From an uncultured Flavihumibacter sp. (GTDB lineage: Bacteria; Bacteroidota; Bacteroidia; Chitinophagales; Chitinophagaceae), in contig CABHOW010000117.1 of assembly GCA_902168225.1 (NCBI GenBank), forward strand, positions 1-42,542: 42,542 nucleotides of DNA, given 5' to 3'. Positions 33,831-41,591 of the stretch are shown in pieces. The translations under genes and the position numbers were made by a program. The notes below the pieces were generated by a model, which made no database searches, was not told the origin of the DNA, and was given only the letters and a program-made list of their open reading frames with translations. How positions within the stretch are numbered: the first letter of the stretch is position 1; each line of letters starts with the position of its first letter.

Positions 33831-35642
33831 ATGGATCAAGTGCAGATTGATCAGTTGCTGCCTATGCAACTGTTGAACTCATTAGTATTCTCCGTGGTCG
33901 TAACAGACCTAGAGGGTAGGTTTGTTTACGTGAACCCACTCTTCAAATATAAATTCTCTCATTTAGGTGCTGATCTAACACATAAACATTTTGCAGAAAC
34001 TGTTTTTGCCGAAGATGTAAAATTATGCAATGAGGCAGCACGAGAATGTATTCGGGTTCCTGAAAAACATATTACAGTTACCGTTAGAAAAGCAGTTGAT
34101 GGAGACGATTATTTTTGGACCCAGTGGGAAGTATCTGCATATATCAATGAGGTGGGTAAAGTAACAGGACTAATCTCTATTGGTCATGATGTTACCAGTA
34201 CGGAAACAATTCATAATAGAACCCTTGCTTTATCGGAAGATATCAAAACCATACACAACGAAAAATTCCGCTCGATGGTGAATCATATTCCCGGTGTGAT
34301 TTATCGTTGCATAGGTGATGAAGACCTTACGATCGAGTTTATATCCGATGAGGTTGAACGACTTACCGGATATTCGCTTAACCGGTTTATGAATAATAAG
34401 GTTGATGGATATAGTTCCCTTATTTATGAAGCAGATGCAGAACTGGTAAGAGCTACTAAAAAAAGTGCTGCTTTAAATAAGCACCATTTTGAGTTAGAAT
34501 ATAGAATCCTTAATGCAAATAATGAAGTGAGATGGGTATTCGAACGTGGACATGCGGTGTATGATGAAGCCGATCAGCAAGTATATGTGGATGGATGTAT
34601 TTTTGATATTACGGATCGTAAAAAAGTAGAAGCCGCACTTGAGAAAAGTGAAGATGAGGTAAAACGACTTGCTTTAGTTGCTCATAACACTACCAATTCT
34701 GTTTTGATTGCAGATAAGGAACAACAAATTATTTGGGTGAACGAAGGTTTTACACGTATCAGCGGATATACACTCGATGAAGTTAAAGGTAAACGAATCG
34801 GATTTTCATTAGAAGGAGAAAGAGGAGACGAAAAAGCGCGAAAAAAATTGAGACATGCACTTGATAATAAATTAGCTTTTAAAGAAGAATTTTATTCGCA
34901 AACTAAAAGTGGTAATTATATATGGGTAGAAGCCGATTGCCAGCCTTTATTTGATGAGGCTAATGAACATATTGGTTATATGGCTATTGAGAATGATGTT
35001 ACGCGAAGAAAAGAAGCCCAAATACAACAGCAAGAGTTATTACAGAGATTAACATTGGCTACAGACTCCGCACAAATAGGTATTTGGGAAATTGATATCA
35101 GCGATGGTAATATTATTTGGGATGATAAAATGTTCGAGCTATATGGGTATGAAAAAAATAGCTCAATACCCCCCTATAAAATATGGAAACAAGCCGTTCA
35201 TCCGGATGATCTCACAATGATGGAGTCTATCATAAATGAACTCATTGAGGGGAAGAGAGATATAGATTCCGCTATGTACCGAATTACAACTCCGAATGGC
35301 AGAACACGTTATATTGAATCACATGCTATCGTAAAAAAATCTGCTCAGGGTAAAGTGCTCCGTTTAATTGGTACGAACAGAAATGTTACCGACGACGTAT
35401 TGGTACAAGAAAAACTTAAAACCCAAAATAAAATTTTGCGAGATATTGCTTTTATACAATCACATGAAGTTCGCCGTCCACTTGCTAATATCTTGGGTGT
35501 TATTGAAGTGCTCAATAACAGTAATGCCATTAATAATAAAGAAATTTTCGATCACTTGATAGAGAGTGCCAACGAGCTCGACATGCAAATAAGAAGCATT
35601 GTTCGTAAAACAAATAATATCGACGGGTTCAAAACCGGCTAA
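33831..35642 (+). CDS. Four-PAS sensor protein with a histidine-box helix but no ATPase domain
   Basis: 603 residues from ATG 33831, chosen because a -7-like TATCTTTA (33801-33808) lies between it and the earlier TTG at 33762. There are four PAS domains (about 10-125, 145-270, 280-400, 410-525), three with the typical C-terminal ITDRKK, VTRRKE or VTDDV motifs, then a short helical segment with IQSHEVRRPLANILGVIE that looks like a kinase H-box. The protein stops about 45 residues later, and no N, G1 or G2 box follows in any frame. It is cytoplasmic, with no membrane helix. It may act as a receiver or partner subunit; phosphorylation is unproven. Confidence 0.83.
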   Translation: MDQVQIDQLLPMQLLNSLVFSVVVTDLEGRFVYVNPLFKYKFSHLGADLTHKHFAETVFAEDVKLCNEAARECIRVPEKHITVTVRKAVDGDDYFWTQWEVSAYINEVGKVTGLISIGHDVTSTETIHNRTLALSEDIKTIHNEKFRSMVNHIPGVIYRCIGDEDLTIEFISDEVERLTGYSLNRFMNNKVDGYSSLIYEADAELVRATKKSAALNKHHFELEYRILNANNEVRWVFERGHAVYDEADQQVYVDGCIFDITDRKKVEAALEKSEDEVKRLALVAHNTTNSVLIADKEQQIIWVNEGFTRISGYTLDEVKGKRIGFSLEGERGDEKARKKLRHALDNKLAFKEEFYSQTKSGNYIWVEADCQPLFDEANEHIGYMAIENDVTRRKEAQIQQQELLQRLTLATDSAQIGIWEIDISDGNIIWDDKMFELYGYEKNSSIPPYKIWKQAVHPDDLTMMESIINELIEGKRDIDSAMYRITTPNGRTRYIESHAIVKKSAQGKVLRLIGTNRNVTDDVLVQEKLKTQNKILRDIAFIQSHEVRRPLANILGVIEVLNNSNAINNKEIFDHLIESANELDMQIRSIVRKTNNIDGFKTG

Positions 35643-36359
35643 CTAGTTAGCGAAAACAGATTTTAATAACGCCGTTGTTCTTGCAGCCGGATTTTTTCTG
35701 ATATTTTGTTCTTCCACAGCAATTTCCTGATATACTCCTTGCATGGTACGTTCTGTTACATAGCCCGCCAAATCAGGGTTAATTTTTTTCAAACTAAAGC
35801 GATTATAAGCCGTAACTAAACCATTCCAGTGCTTTGTGGCATTTGTTTTTTCTAGCGCCCCTTCAATAACAGGACGAAAAGCAGCAGTTAATGGTGTTGT
35901 GGTTTTTTCTTTTAGATAGCCTGTTGCCGCAGTATCTGATCCTTTCAAAATAGTTACGGCATCTGTAAGTGTCATTTCTTTTATAGCTTTTACGAAAATA
36001 GGTGCCGCCGTTTTACAAGCATCCTCTGCTGCACGGTTCATACTTACGATAGCTTCATCTACCTGTTTGCCCATGCCTAGTTGTCGCAATGTGTTTTCAA
36101 TTTTTGTTGCTTCGGGGGGCAATAAAATTTTACGTGCGGCATTGGCTAAAAAAGCATCCGGTTGTGAAAGTAGGGTAGTACCTTTTTCTGCACCAATGAT
36201 GAGTGCTTCTTTTAACCCTTCTGCAATATTAGCATTTGCCGGAGCGGATTTTGAATCCTGCGTTTTCACTCCTGCTTTCTTTAATAAGCTATTTATATCT
36301 TGCGCATTTACCGCTGATATAAACAGCAAAATGCCTATTAAAATTTGTACTTTTTTCAT
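35643..36359 (-). CDS. DUF4197 domain exported protein
   Basis: 238 residues with a signal peptide (MKKVQILIGILLFISAVNAQ region). The mature protein is mainly helical with GLKEALIIGAEKGTTLLSQPDAFLAN and a long block ending in GYVTERTMQGVYQEIAVEEQNIRKNP, which I recognise as DUF4197. The function is unknown. Its stop codon touches the PAS gene stop without any gap; both stops lie in the palindrome TAACTAGTTA (35640-35649). Confidence 0.85.
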   Translation of the reverse strand: MKKVQILIGILLFISAVNAQDINSLLKKAGVKTQDSKSAPANANIAEGLKEALIIGAEKGTTLLSQPDAFLANAARKILLPPEATKIENTLRQLGMGKQVDEAIVSMNRAAEDACKTAAPIFVKAIKEMTLTDAVTILKGSDTAATGYLKEKTTTPLTAAFRPVIEGALEKTNATKHWNGLVTAYNRFSLKKINPDLAGYVTERTMQGVYQEIAVEEQNIRKNPAARTTALLKSVFAN

Positions 36360-36425
36360 AGTTATAGTTTATCAAAATTAGAACCAAGTTTTATTAAATA
36401 ATCAATTGAGATGAGGATTAACATT

Positions 36426-37703
36426 TTATATGGATTTGATAGCTGTATATCGCCATAAAACATATCCTATTAGTATAATTAATAAGCCACCAATAGAGAT
36501 ATAAGGTTTAAGGTATAAGCCATATATGATAACCCAACTATTAATACATAAAAAAATAATTGCTGCAAGCCGAATAAGTAAAGACTTTTTTTTATTCAAC
36601 TTAAAATAACCTGCTACAGCCAATGAAGTACAGATAGAAAGTAAAAAGCCAACAAGATTTACCAGTTCCTGAAATTTATTGAGGAGGATCAGTATGATTA
36701 CAATGGCACTTTGGAAATAAATTGCCCAGGTTGGTATATGATGCTTATTTGTTCTCTTTAGCCAAGTGAATGCTTTTGATTGGTTACCCATAACCGCGGT
36801 AACACGAGGTCCGGCAAACGTCATGGCACTTGCCGTACTAACCAATGTTATACATATACATACACTCATTATCCATCCGGCATTAGATCCGAATAAATAG
36901 TTAGCAGTAATAAATCCAATTTCTACTTGATCGCGAAGTGAAGATACAGGTGCGCTGAGTAAAAATGCATGGTTAAGTAATAAGTATAAAATAGTTACGA
37001 GTAAAGTGCCAACAAATAAAGCAAGGGGTAAATTTTTTTCTGGGTTTCGTATCTCTCCGGCAATATAGGTTGCAGCATTCCAGCCGGTATAAGCATAAAT
37101 TACCCAATATAAATTTACCGGGAAACGACCGGAGATAGTAATTTCTTTCCAGGCTGTAAGGTTAGGCGAAATATCAATAGTTTGATGTGGTGAGTGCACC
37201 CAGGCGCTACCAATTATAAAGACCATGATAGCAATATTTAATAAAGTACTGAACTGATGAAACCGCGTACTTACATGTATACTGCCGGCATGTAATAAAG
37301 TAATAACCAATAATACTATGATGGATAGTGTTGTTGCAGGAAGTGGAATAAAAGTAACCCCATATTTGCCTATAGCAGTACATACGATGGCAACAGGTGC
37401 TGCAAAACCTGCTAGTGTAGAGATCCATCCTGCTAAAAAACCGGTTGCGGGGTTATAAAGCTTATTTAAAAAATTTACTTCTCCGCCATTCTCCGGGAAT
37501 TCAGTAGCTAATGCCGCATATACAAAAGCCCCGCAAATTGCAATCACACCTCCTACTACCCATAAAAATAAAACGGAAAAAAGTTGTTGTAAAGATCCCA
37601 GCTGGAACCCTAAACTTGTATAAACGCCACTGCCAACCATATTGGCTATTACAAGGGAAATAGCCGTGAGCAATGAAAGTTGGCGCTTGGAAGGGCTTGC
37701 CAT
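36426..37703 (-). CDS. APC family amino acid permease
   Basis: 425 residues with about 12 membrane helices. The first helix carries the APC substrate-site motif IANMVGSGVYTSLG near 19-32, and helix six shows YAYTGWNAATYIAGEIRNPEKNLP near 210-233. It moves amino acids or polyamines across the inner membrane, probably with protons; the substrate is not readable. The ATG shares one base with the kdsA stop (TAATG), so the two are co-translated, an unusual pairing with no clear reason. Confidence 0.9.
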   Translation of the reverse strand: MASPSKRQLSLLTAISLVIANMVGSGVYTSLGFQLGSLQQLFSVLFLWVVGGVIAICGAFVYAALATEFPENGGEVNFLNKLYNPATGFLAGWISTLAGFAAPVAIVCTAIGKYGVTFIPLPATTLSIIVLLVITLLHAGSIHVSTRFHQFSTLLNIAIMVFIIGSAWVHSPHQTIDISPNLTAWKEITISGRFPVNLYWVIYAYTGWNAATYIAGEIRNPEKNLPLALFVGTLLVTILYLLLNHAFLLSAPVSSLRDQVEIGFITANYLFGSNAGWIMSVCICITLVSTASAMTFAGPRVTAVMGNQSKAFTWLKRTNKHHIPTWAIYFQSAIVIILILLNKFQELVNLVGFLLSICTSLAVAGYFKLNKKKSLLIRLAAIIFLCINSWVIIYGLYLKPYISIGGLLIILIGYVLWRYTAIKSI

Positions 37704-38539
37704 TATATATTTATTTCTACAACTGTTTTTCTCAGTTTAACCAACTGCACCAATAAAGGCTCCAATAAATGTAAGGGCAACATATTAGCACCATCACTTT
37801 TTGCAACTGCAGGGTTAGGATGCGTTTCAATAAAAAGACCATTGGCACCGGTTGCTATTGCAGCTTTTGCAATAGTTCCAATCATTTGCGGATTTCCTCC
37901 TGTTATACCGGATGTTTGATTGGGTTGTTGTAAAGAATGTGTGCAATCCATTATTACAGGAACCTGCTCGGCTTGCATTATAGGAATGTTTCGATAATCA
38001 ACTACAAGATCCTGATATCCGAAAGTAGTTCCTCTCTCGGTGAGCATAATTTTTTGATTACCTGCTTTCCGAATTTTATCAACTGCAAATTTCATGGAAG
38101 CCCCACTTAGGAACTGGCCTTTCTTTACATTCACAATTCTATCGGTAACAGCTGCAGCTTCTAGTAAATCTGTTTGTCTACATAAAAATGCCGGAATCTG
38201 TAATATATCAATATAAGGCGCAGCCATTGCTGCTTCTTCATGTGCGTGAATATCCGATGTGGTGGGTAGTTGGTAGGTATCGCCAACTTTTTTTATTAAT
38301 GATAATCCATTATCATCTCCAATACCCGTAAAAGAATTTGCACTTGTTCTATTGGCTTTCCGATAACTCGCTTTAAATACATATGGTATATTTAAATGCT
38401 TACAAATACTGTATACTTTATCTGCTACCTCCATTACTAATTCTTCACTTTCTACAACGCAGGGGCCTGCGATAAGAAAAAAATTATTCGGGTCGTAAGA
38501 TTGTTTTGAAAATAAGTTGGTGAGATAGGAAGGGAGCAT
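37703..38539 (-). CDS. kdsA: 3-deoxy-8-phosphooctulonate (KDO-8-P) synthase
   Basis: 278 residues. Family blocks are present in order: LIAGPCVVES near 22-31, FKASYRKANRTS near 55-66, TSDIHAHEE, LQIPAFLCRQTDLLEAA near 113-129, VNVKKGQFLSG, and MDCTHSLQQPN. It condenses phosphoenolpyruvate with arabinose-5-phosphate to make KDO-8-phosphate for lipopolysaccharide core. No other KDO genes are next to it. It is upstream of the APC permease in one transcript. The upstream region holds heptads at 38544. Confidence 0.96.
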   Translation of the reverse strand: MLPSYLTNLFSKQSYDPNNFFLIAGPCVVESEELVMEVADKVYSICKHLNIPYVFKASYRKANRTSANSFTGIGDDNGLSLIKKVGDTYQLPTTSDIHAHEEAAMAAPYIDILQIPAFLCRQTDLLEAAAVTDRIVNVKKGQFLSGASMKFAVDKIRKAGNQKIMLTERGTTFGYQDLVVDYRNIPIMQAEQVPVIMDCTHSLQQPNQTSGITGGNPQMIGTIAKAAIATGANGLFIETHPNPAVAKSDGANMLPLHLLEPLLVQLVKLRKTVVEINI

Positions 38540-38543
38540 TTTA

Positions 38544-38643
38544 TTAGTGTGTAGTGATTAGTGTATAGTGGTTAGTGTAGAATAGTTTTTACAAATTTAA
38601 ACTTTTCTAGTTTAATAACCCATAACATAGAACTTTCAACTAA
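38544..38643. repeat. Heptad arrays in the kdsA / threonine dehydrogenase gap
   Basis: Five units at 38544-38578 (TTAGTGT, GTAGTGA, ATAGTGG type) and a weaker set of four at 38616-38643 (TAACCCA, TAACATA, GAACTTT, CAACTAA). The two are loosely complementary in sense. Unlike the other arrays, this one lies between two divergent gene starts. Confidence 0.65.
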
Positions 38644-38650
38644 TGCTTGT

Positions 38651-38674
38651 GTCACCCTGAGCTTGTCGAAGGGC
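38651..38674. repeat. Dispersed GTCACCCTG...GTCGAAGGGC repeat, copy 1
   Basis: The core is CCCTGAGCTTGTCGAAGGG, an interrupted palindrome with CCCT/AGGG ends and a TTGTCGA middle. Copy 2 at 41595 shares both ends but has a different centre. From memory, this string is frequent between genes in many bacteria. Confidence 0.8.
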
Positions 38675-38682
38675 GTAACCCC

Positions 38683-38690
38683 TATCTTTG
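38683..38690 (+). promoter_or_regulatory. Candidate -7 box of the threonine dehydrogenase gene
   Basis: TATCTTTG matches TAnnTTTG and is 17 bases before ATG 38708. A TTG inside the dispersed repeat (38663-38665) lies 17 bases upstream and could serve as a -33 element; the spacing is two short of that seen at the tRNA promoter. Confidence 0.5.
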
Positions 38691-38707
38691 TACCTCAAAC
38701 GATTGCC

Positions 38708-39658
38708 ATGGCAGTACAAAAAGATAAGATATTGGTTATTGGAGCATCCGGACAAATCGGTGTTGAACTTACGCTTGCTTTAAGAAAACAATACGGCGAT
38801 GCGAATGTAGTAGCCTCAGATTTGCGCGAAGAAAATCCTCTTTTAAAAGGAACCGGTCCTTATGTGAGTTTGGATGTTATGAATAAGGAAATGCTTCATG
38901 TGCAAGTGATTCGCCAGAATATTACCCAGATATATTTATTAGCTGCCATTCTTTCAGCAACAGGTGAAAAAAATCCAAATTTAGCCTGGCATTTAAATAT
39001 GCAAGGGCTATTGAATGTATTAGATATTGCCCGGGAAGAAAAATTACATAAAGTATATTGGCCCAGTAGTATTGCTGTTTTTGGTCCAACTTCTCCTAAA
39101 AAAATGTGTCCCCAAAAAACAGTGATCGAACCTACTACAGTATATGGTATCAGTAAATATGCAGGTGAGTTTTGGTGTAATTATTATCATCAACGGTATG
39201 GGGTAGATGTTAGAAGTATTCGGTATCCGGGATTAATCAGTTACAAGTCGGCACCCGGTGGCGGTACTACGGATTATGCGGTGGAAATTTATTTGGAAGC
39301 TTTAGAGTCGAAAAGTTATACTTGCTTTTTGCAAGAAAACACATATTTACCTATGATGTATATGCCCGATGCCATTAGGGCTACTATGGAACTAATGGAA
39401 GCGCCCTCAAATAGCATTAACGTTAGAACATCTTATAATGTAGCAGGAATGAGTTTTTCTCCTAAAGAAATTGCCGGTTCAATTAGCCGGCATATCCCTG
39501 AGTTTACGATTCAATATAAACCGGATTATCGACAACAAATAGCTGATAGCTGGCCACAAAGTATTGATGATAGCGTTGCCCATAAAGATTGGGGATGGAA
39601 ACCCCAATACGATTTAGATAAAATGACAGCAGATATGTTTTTGAATCTAAAAGCTTAG
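38708..39658 (+). CDS. L-threonine 3-dehydrogenase, NAD-epimerase fold
   Basis: 316 residues from ATG 38708; the longer frame from 38663 begins inside the dispersed repeat and upstream of the -7 box. It is an extended SDR: GASGQIG at 12-18, catalytic Y146 and K150 in TTVYGISKYAGEFW, and the typical RYPGLISYKSAPGGGTTDYAVEIY segment near 181-204 of the epimerase-like threonine dehydrogenases. It oxidises L-threonine to 2-amino-3-oxobutyrate, which a ligase then splits to glycine and acetyl-CoA. The ligase is not in the window. The 3' end overlaps the beta-barrel gene by four bases. Confidence 0.88.
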   Translation: MAVQKDKILVIGASGQIGVELTLALRKQYGDANVVASDLREENPLLKGTGPYVSLDVMNKEMLHVQVIRQNITQIYLLAAILSATGEKNPNLAWHLNMQGLLNVLDIAREEKLHKVYWPSSIAVFGPTSPKKMCPQKTVIEPTTVYGISKYAGEFWCNYYHQRYGVDVRSIRYPGLISYKSAPGGGTTDYAVEIYLEALESKSYTCFLQENTYLPMMYMPDAIRATMELMEAPSNSINVRTSYNVAGMSFSPKEIAGSISRHIPEFTIQYKPDYRQQIADSWPQSIDDSVAHKDWGWKPQYDLDKMTADMFLNLKA

Positions 39659-40383
39659 AATCGCAAACCTATTCCCAGGTTTAATCCTCTAATACCTGCC
39701 CATGGACCATCCGTATTAATAATGGCTCCATTGCTATTAACAGTATATGTAAACTTAAACGGATCTGCTTTTACTTTGGCCAAGTTATCTCTTAAGCTCT
39801 GTTGCTCTTGTGCGTTAAGGGGTGCAGCAAAATTGAGATCGCCTGTACTATTGCCATAATGCCCCCCGATAATCTGAAAATCAAGTACCAATTTTTTAAG
39901 TATTTGAAATTGATAACCAATCATCAAACCTCCACTGGTAGATTTTATCTTTCCTCCAAAATCGGCATCTTTGGTAACGGTTCCTATTACTGTTGTGCTT
40001 GTGTATCTTACCGGGGCTGTAACTTCGAAGTTGGCAAAGCGAGCGTAGGGTGCTAAATAAAAACCTCTCATCTTTCTCGCACTTAAGTAAATTCTTAACT
40101 CCGGTGTAATTGCACTATTACTCATTTGAAAACGATCGAAGTTAATATCACTACTGTTGATAGCACTCTTCAGTTGACTTTCAAATGGCACGTTACCTGT
40201 AGGCATAGTTCTGTAGCTGATAGAGAGCGATACATGTTTAAACAAGCTACGTTCGTACGTAAAATGATAATTACGTAAAGCCATTGAACCAATATTCCAT
40301 TTGAGAATATTGCTACCACCAATTAGTTTCTGGCAGTTTGCTATTACCGGTAATAGCAGTAATACAAAAAATAGTTTTTTCAT
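39655..40383 (-). CDS. Outer-membrane beta-barrel protein (DUF3575-like)
   Basis: 242 residues with a signal peptide ending near VIANCQ. Repeated amphipathic strands and a C-terminal phenylalanine (GLRF) are typical of outer-membrane barrels. The opening SNILKWNIGSMALRNYHFTYERSL resembles DUF3575 proteins. No ligand or function is evident. It lies 11 bp after the Rrf2 regulator gene on the same strand, so the regulator may share its transcript. Confidence 0.75.
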   Translation of the reverse strand: MKKLFFVLLLLPVIANCQKLIGGSNILKWNIGSMALRNYHFTYERSLFKHVSLSISYRTMPTGNVPFESQLKSAINSSDINFDRFQMSNSAITPELRIYLSARKMRGFYLAPYARFANFEVTAPVRYTSTTVIGTVTKDADFGGKIKSTSGGLMIGYQFQILKKLVLDFQIIGGHYGNSTGDLNFAAPLNAQEQQSLRDNLAKVKADPFKFTYTVNSNGAIINTDGPWAGIRGLNLGIGLRF

Positions 40384-40394
40384 TTTATGTAATT

Positions 40395-40805
40395 TTAAAG
40401 GATGGCTAAATCAGCTATAGTTCTGTTTTCTAAAACTTGTAAAGTGCTATCTCTAACTTCTTTCATGACTCTGTTAAGCCCACACTTTTTTTCATTACAA
40501 TCTGTACATTTCTTATAAAAATTTAAGCTTACACAGGGTAATAATGCAATAGGGCCTTCCATTAATCGAATAACAGCAGCAAGTTTAATAGTATCGGGAG
40601 CTTGACTAAAAAAATAACCACCACCTTTCCCTTTTTTGCTTTCTAATATCCCGGCCTTGCGCAATTCCAAAAGGATCGACTCTAAGAACTTAAGCGGTAT
40701 TTTCTTTTTAGCAGCTATCTCAGATATTAATATTGGGTTATCGCTCCGGCGATCTGCCATATAGGCTAAAGCCTTCATCGCATATTGTGTTTTTTTAGCC
40801 AACAT
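40395..40805 (-). CDS. Rrf2 family transcriptional regulator with cysteine cluster
   Basis: 136 residues from ATG 40805 (MLAKKTQYAMKALAYMA); a TTG at 40826 lies inside dapB and is rejected. It has a winged helix with ISEIAAKKKIPLKFLESIL (about 28-46) and GKGGGYFFSQ wing. Cysteines C91, C100, C103 and C108 could bind an iron-sulfur cluster as in IscR, NsrR or RsrR, but the spacing is not that of IscR, so the signal sensed (Fe-S, NO, redox, cysteine) is open. A -7-like box starts on the dapB stop codon, five bases before the ATG. Confidence 0.85.
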   Translation of the reverse strand: MLAKKTQYAMKALAYMADRRSDNPILISEIAAKKKIPLKFLESILLELRKAGILESKKGKGGGYFFSQAPDTIKLAAVIRLMEGPIALLPCVSLNFYKKCTDCNEKKCGLNRVMKEVRDSTLQVLENRTIADLAIL

Positions 40806-40810
40806 ATCTA

Positions 40811-40818
40811 CAAATTTA
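40811..40818 (-). promoter_or_regulatory. Candidate -7 box of the Rrf2 gene made from the dapB stop codon
   Basis: TAAATTTG on the minus strand matches TAnnTTTG. Its first three bases are the dapB stop TAA, and it ends five bases before the Rrf2 ATG. The -33 element is not obvious. Confidence 0.45.
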
Positions 40819-41535
40819 GAGTCCAAGTACTTCTTTCATGCTAAAAATGCCTTTCTTCCCTACAGCGAATTCAGCAGCTTTTAGCGCACCACCTGCAAAG
40901 CCTGTTCTGTTATGCGCAGTATGGATAATCTCTATATCGTCTATCGACGAACGATATAATACATGATGTGTACCCGGAGCAGGATCTATCCTTTCTGCTA
41001 TTATAGCAATTTTATTTTCATGGCTTTCCTGATCACCCAACTCCCATCCCTTCTTTCTATTTAACGCTTCAATCACTTGCTCTGCAAGGGTTATAGCTGT
41101 TCCACTAGGGGCATCTTTTTTAGCAGTATGATGTATTTCTTTCATGCTAACATCATAATCGGGATAGTTATTCATCAATTTAGCTAAAAGCTTATTGATT
41201 TCAAAAAATAAGTTTACACCAATACTATAGTTACTGGCATATATCAGTGTGCCATTTTTCTCTTCGCACTTTTTTTTCACCTCATCCCAAGCGGCTAACC
41301 ACCCTGTTGAACCACATACTACAGGAATCCCTAATTCAAAACATCTGTATAAATTATTAACAGCACTATGCGGACCGGTAAATTCAATAGCTACATCAAT
41401 ATTTTTAACATTCTCCGGATTCAAATCTGCCGCATTATCTATATCAATTTTTAAAGCAATGGTATGACCTTTTGCCACAGCAATTGTTTCAATTGCTTTC
41501 CCCATTTTGCCATATCCTATTAGTGCTATTTTCAT
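40816..41535 (-). CDS. dapB: 4-hydroxy-tetrahydrodipicolinate reductase
   Basis: 239 residues. NAD(P)-binding GYGKMG at 7-12 and the catalytic block EIHHTAKKDAPSGTA near 133-147 with both histidines and the DAPSGTA loop. It makes tetrahydrodipicolinate for lysine and meso-diaminopimelate, needed by the PBP-built wall. The order parB, DUF5683, dapB is one I know from other Bacteroidota. The 50-bp gap to DUF5683 is heptad repeat. Confidence 0.96.
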   Translation of the reverse strand: MKIALIGYGKMGKAIETIAVAKGHTIALKIDIDNAADLNPENVKNIDVAIEFTGPHSAVNNLYRCFELGIPVVCGSTGWLAAWDEVKKKCEEKNGTLIYASNYSIGVNLFFEINKLLAKLMNNYPDYDVSMKEIHHTAKKDAPSGTAITLAEQVIEALNRKKGWELGDQESHENKIAIIAERIDPAPGTHHVLYRSSIDDIEIIHTAHNRTGFAGGALKAAEFAVGKKGIFSMKEVLGL

Positions 41536-41556
41536 ATTTAATCTACAATTTGTTTT

Positions 41557-41591
41557 TCTATAGTCTATCGTCTATCGTCTCCCGTCTATCT
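41557..41591. repeat. Heptad array between dapB and the DUF5683 gene (TCTATCG type)
   Basis: Five units: TCTATAG, TCTATCG (twice), TCTCCCG and TCTATCT. The DUF5683 stop codon (41586-41588) lies within the last unit. The dispersed repeat copy 2 follows four bases later. Confidence 0.8.
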
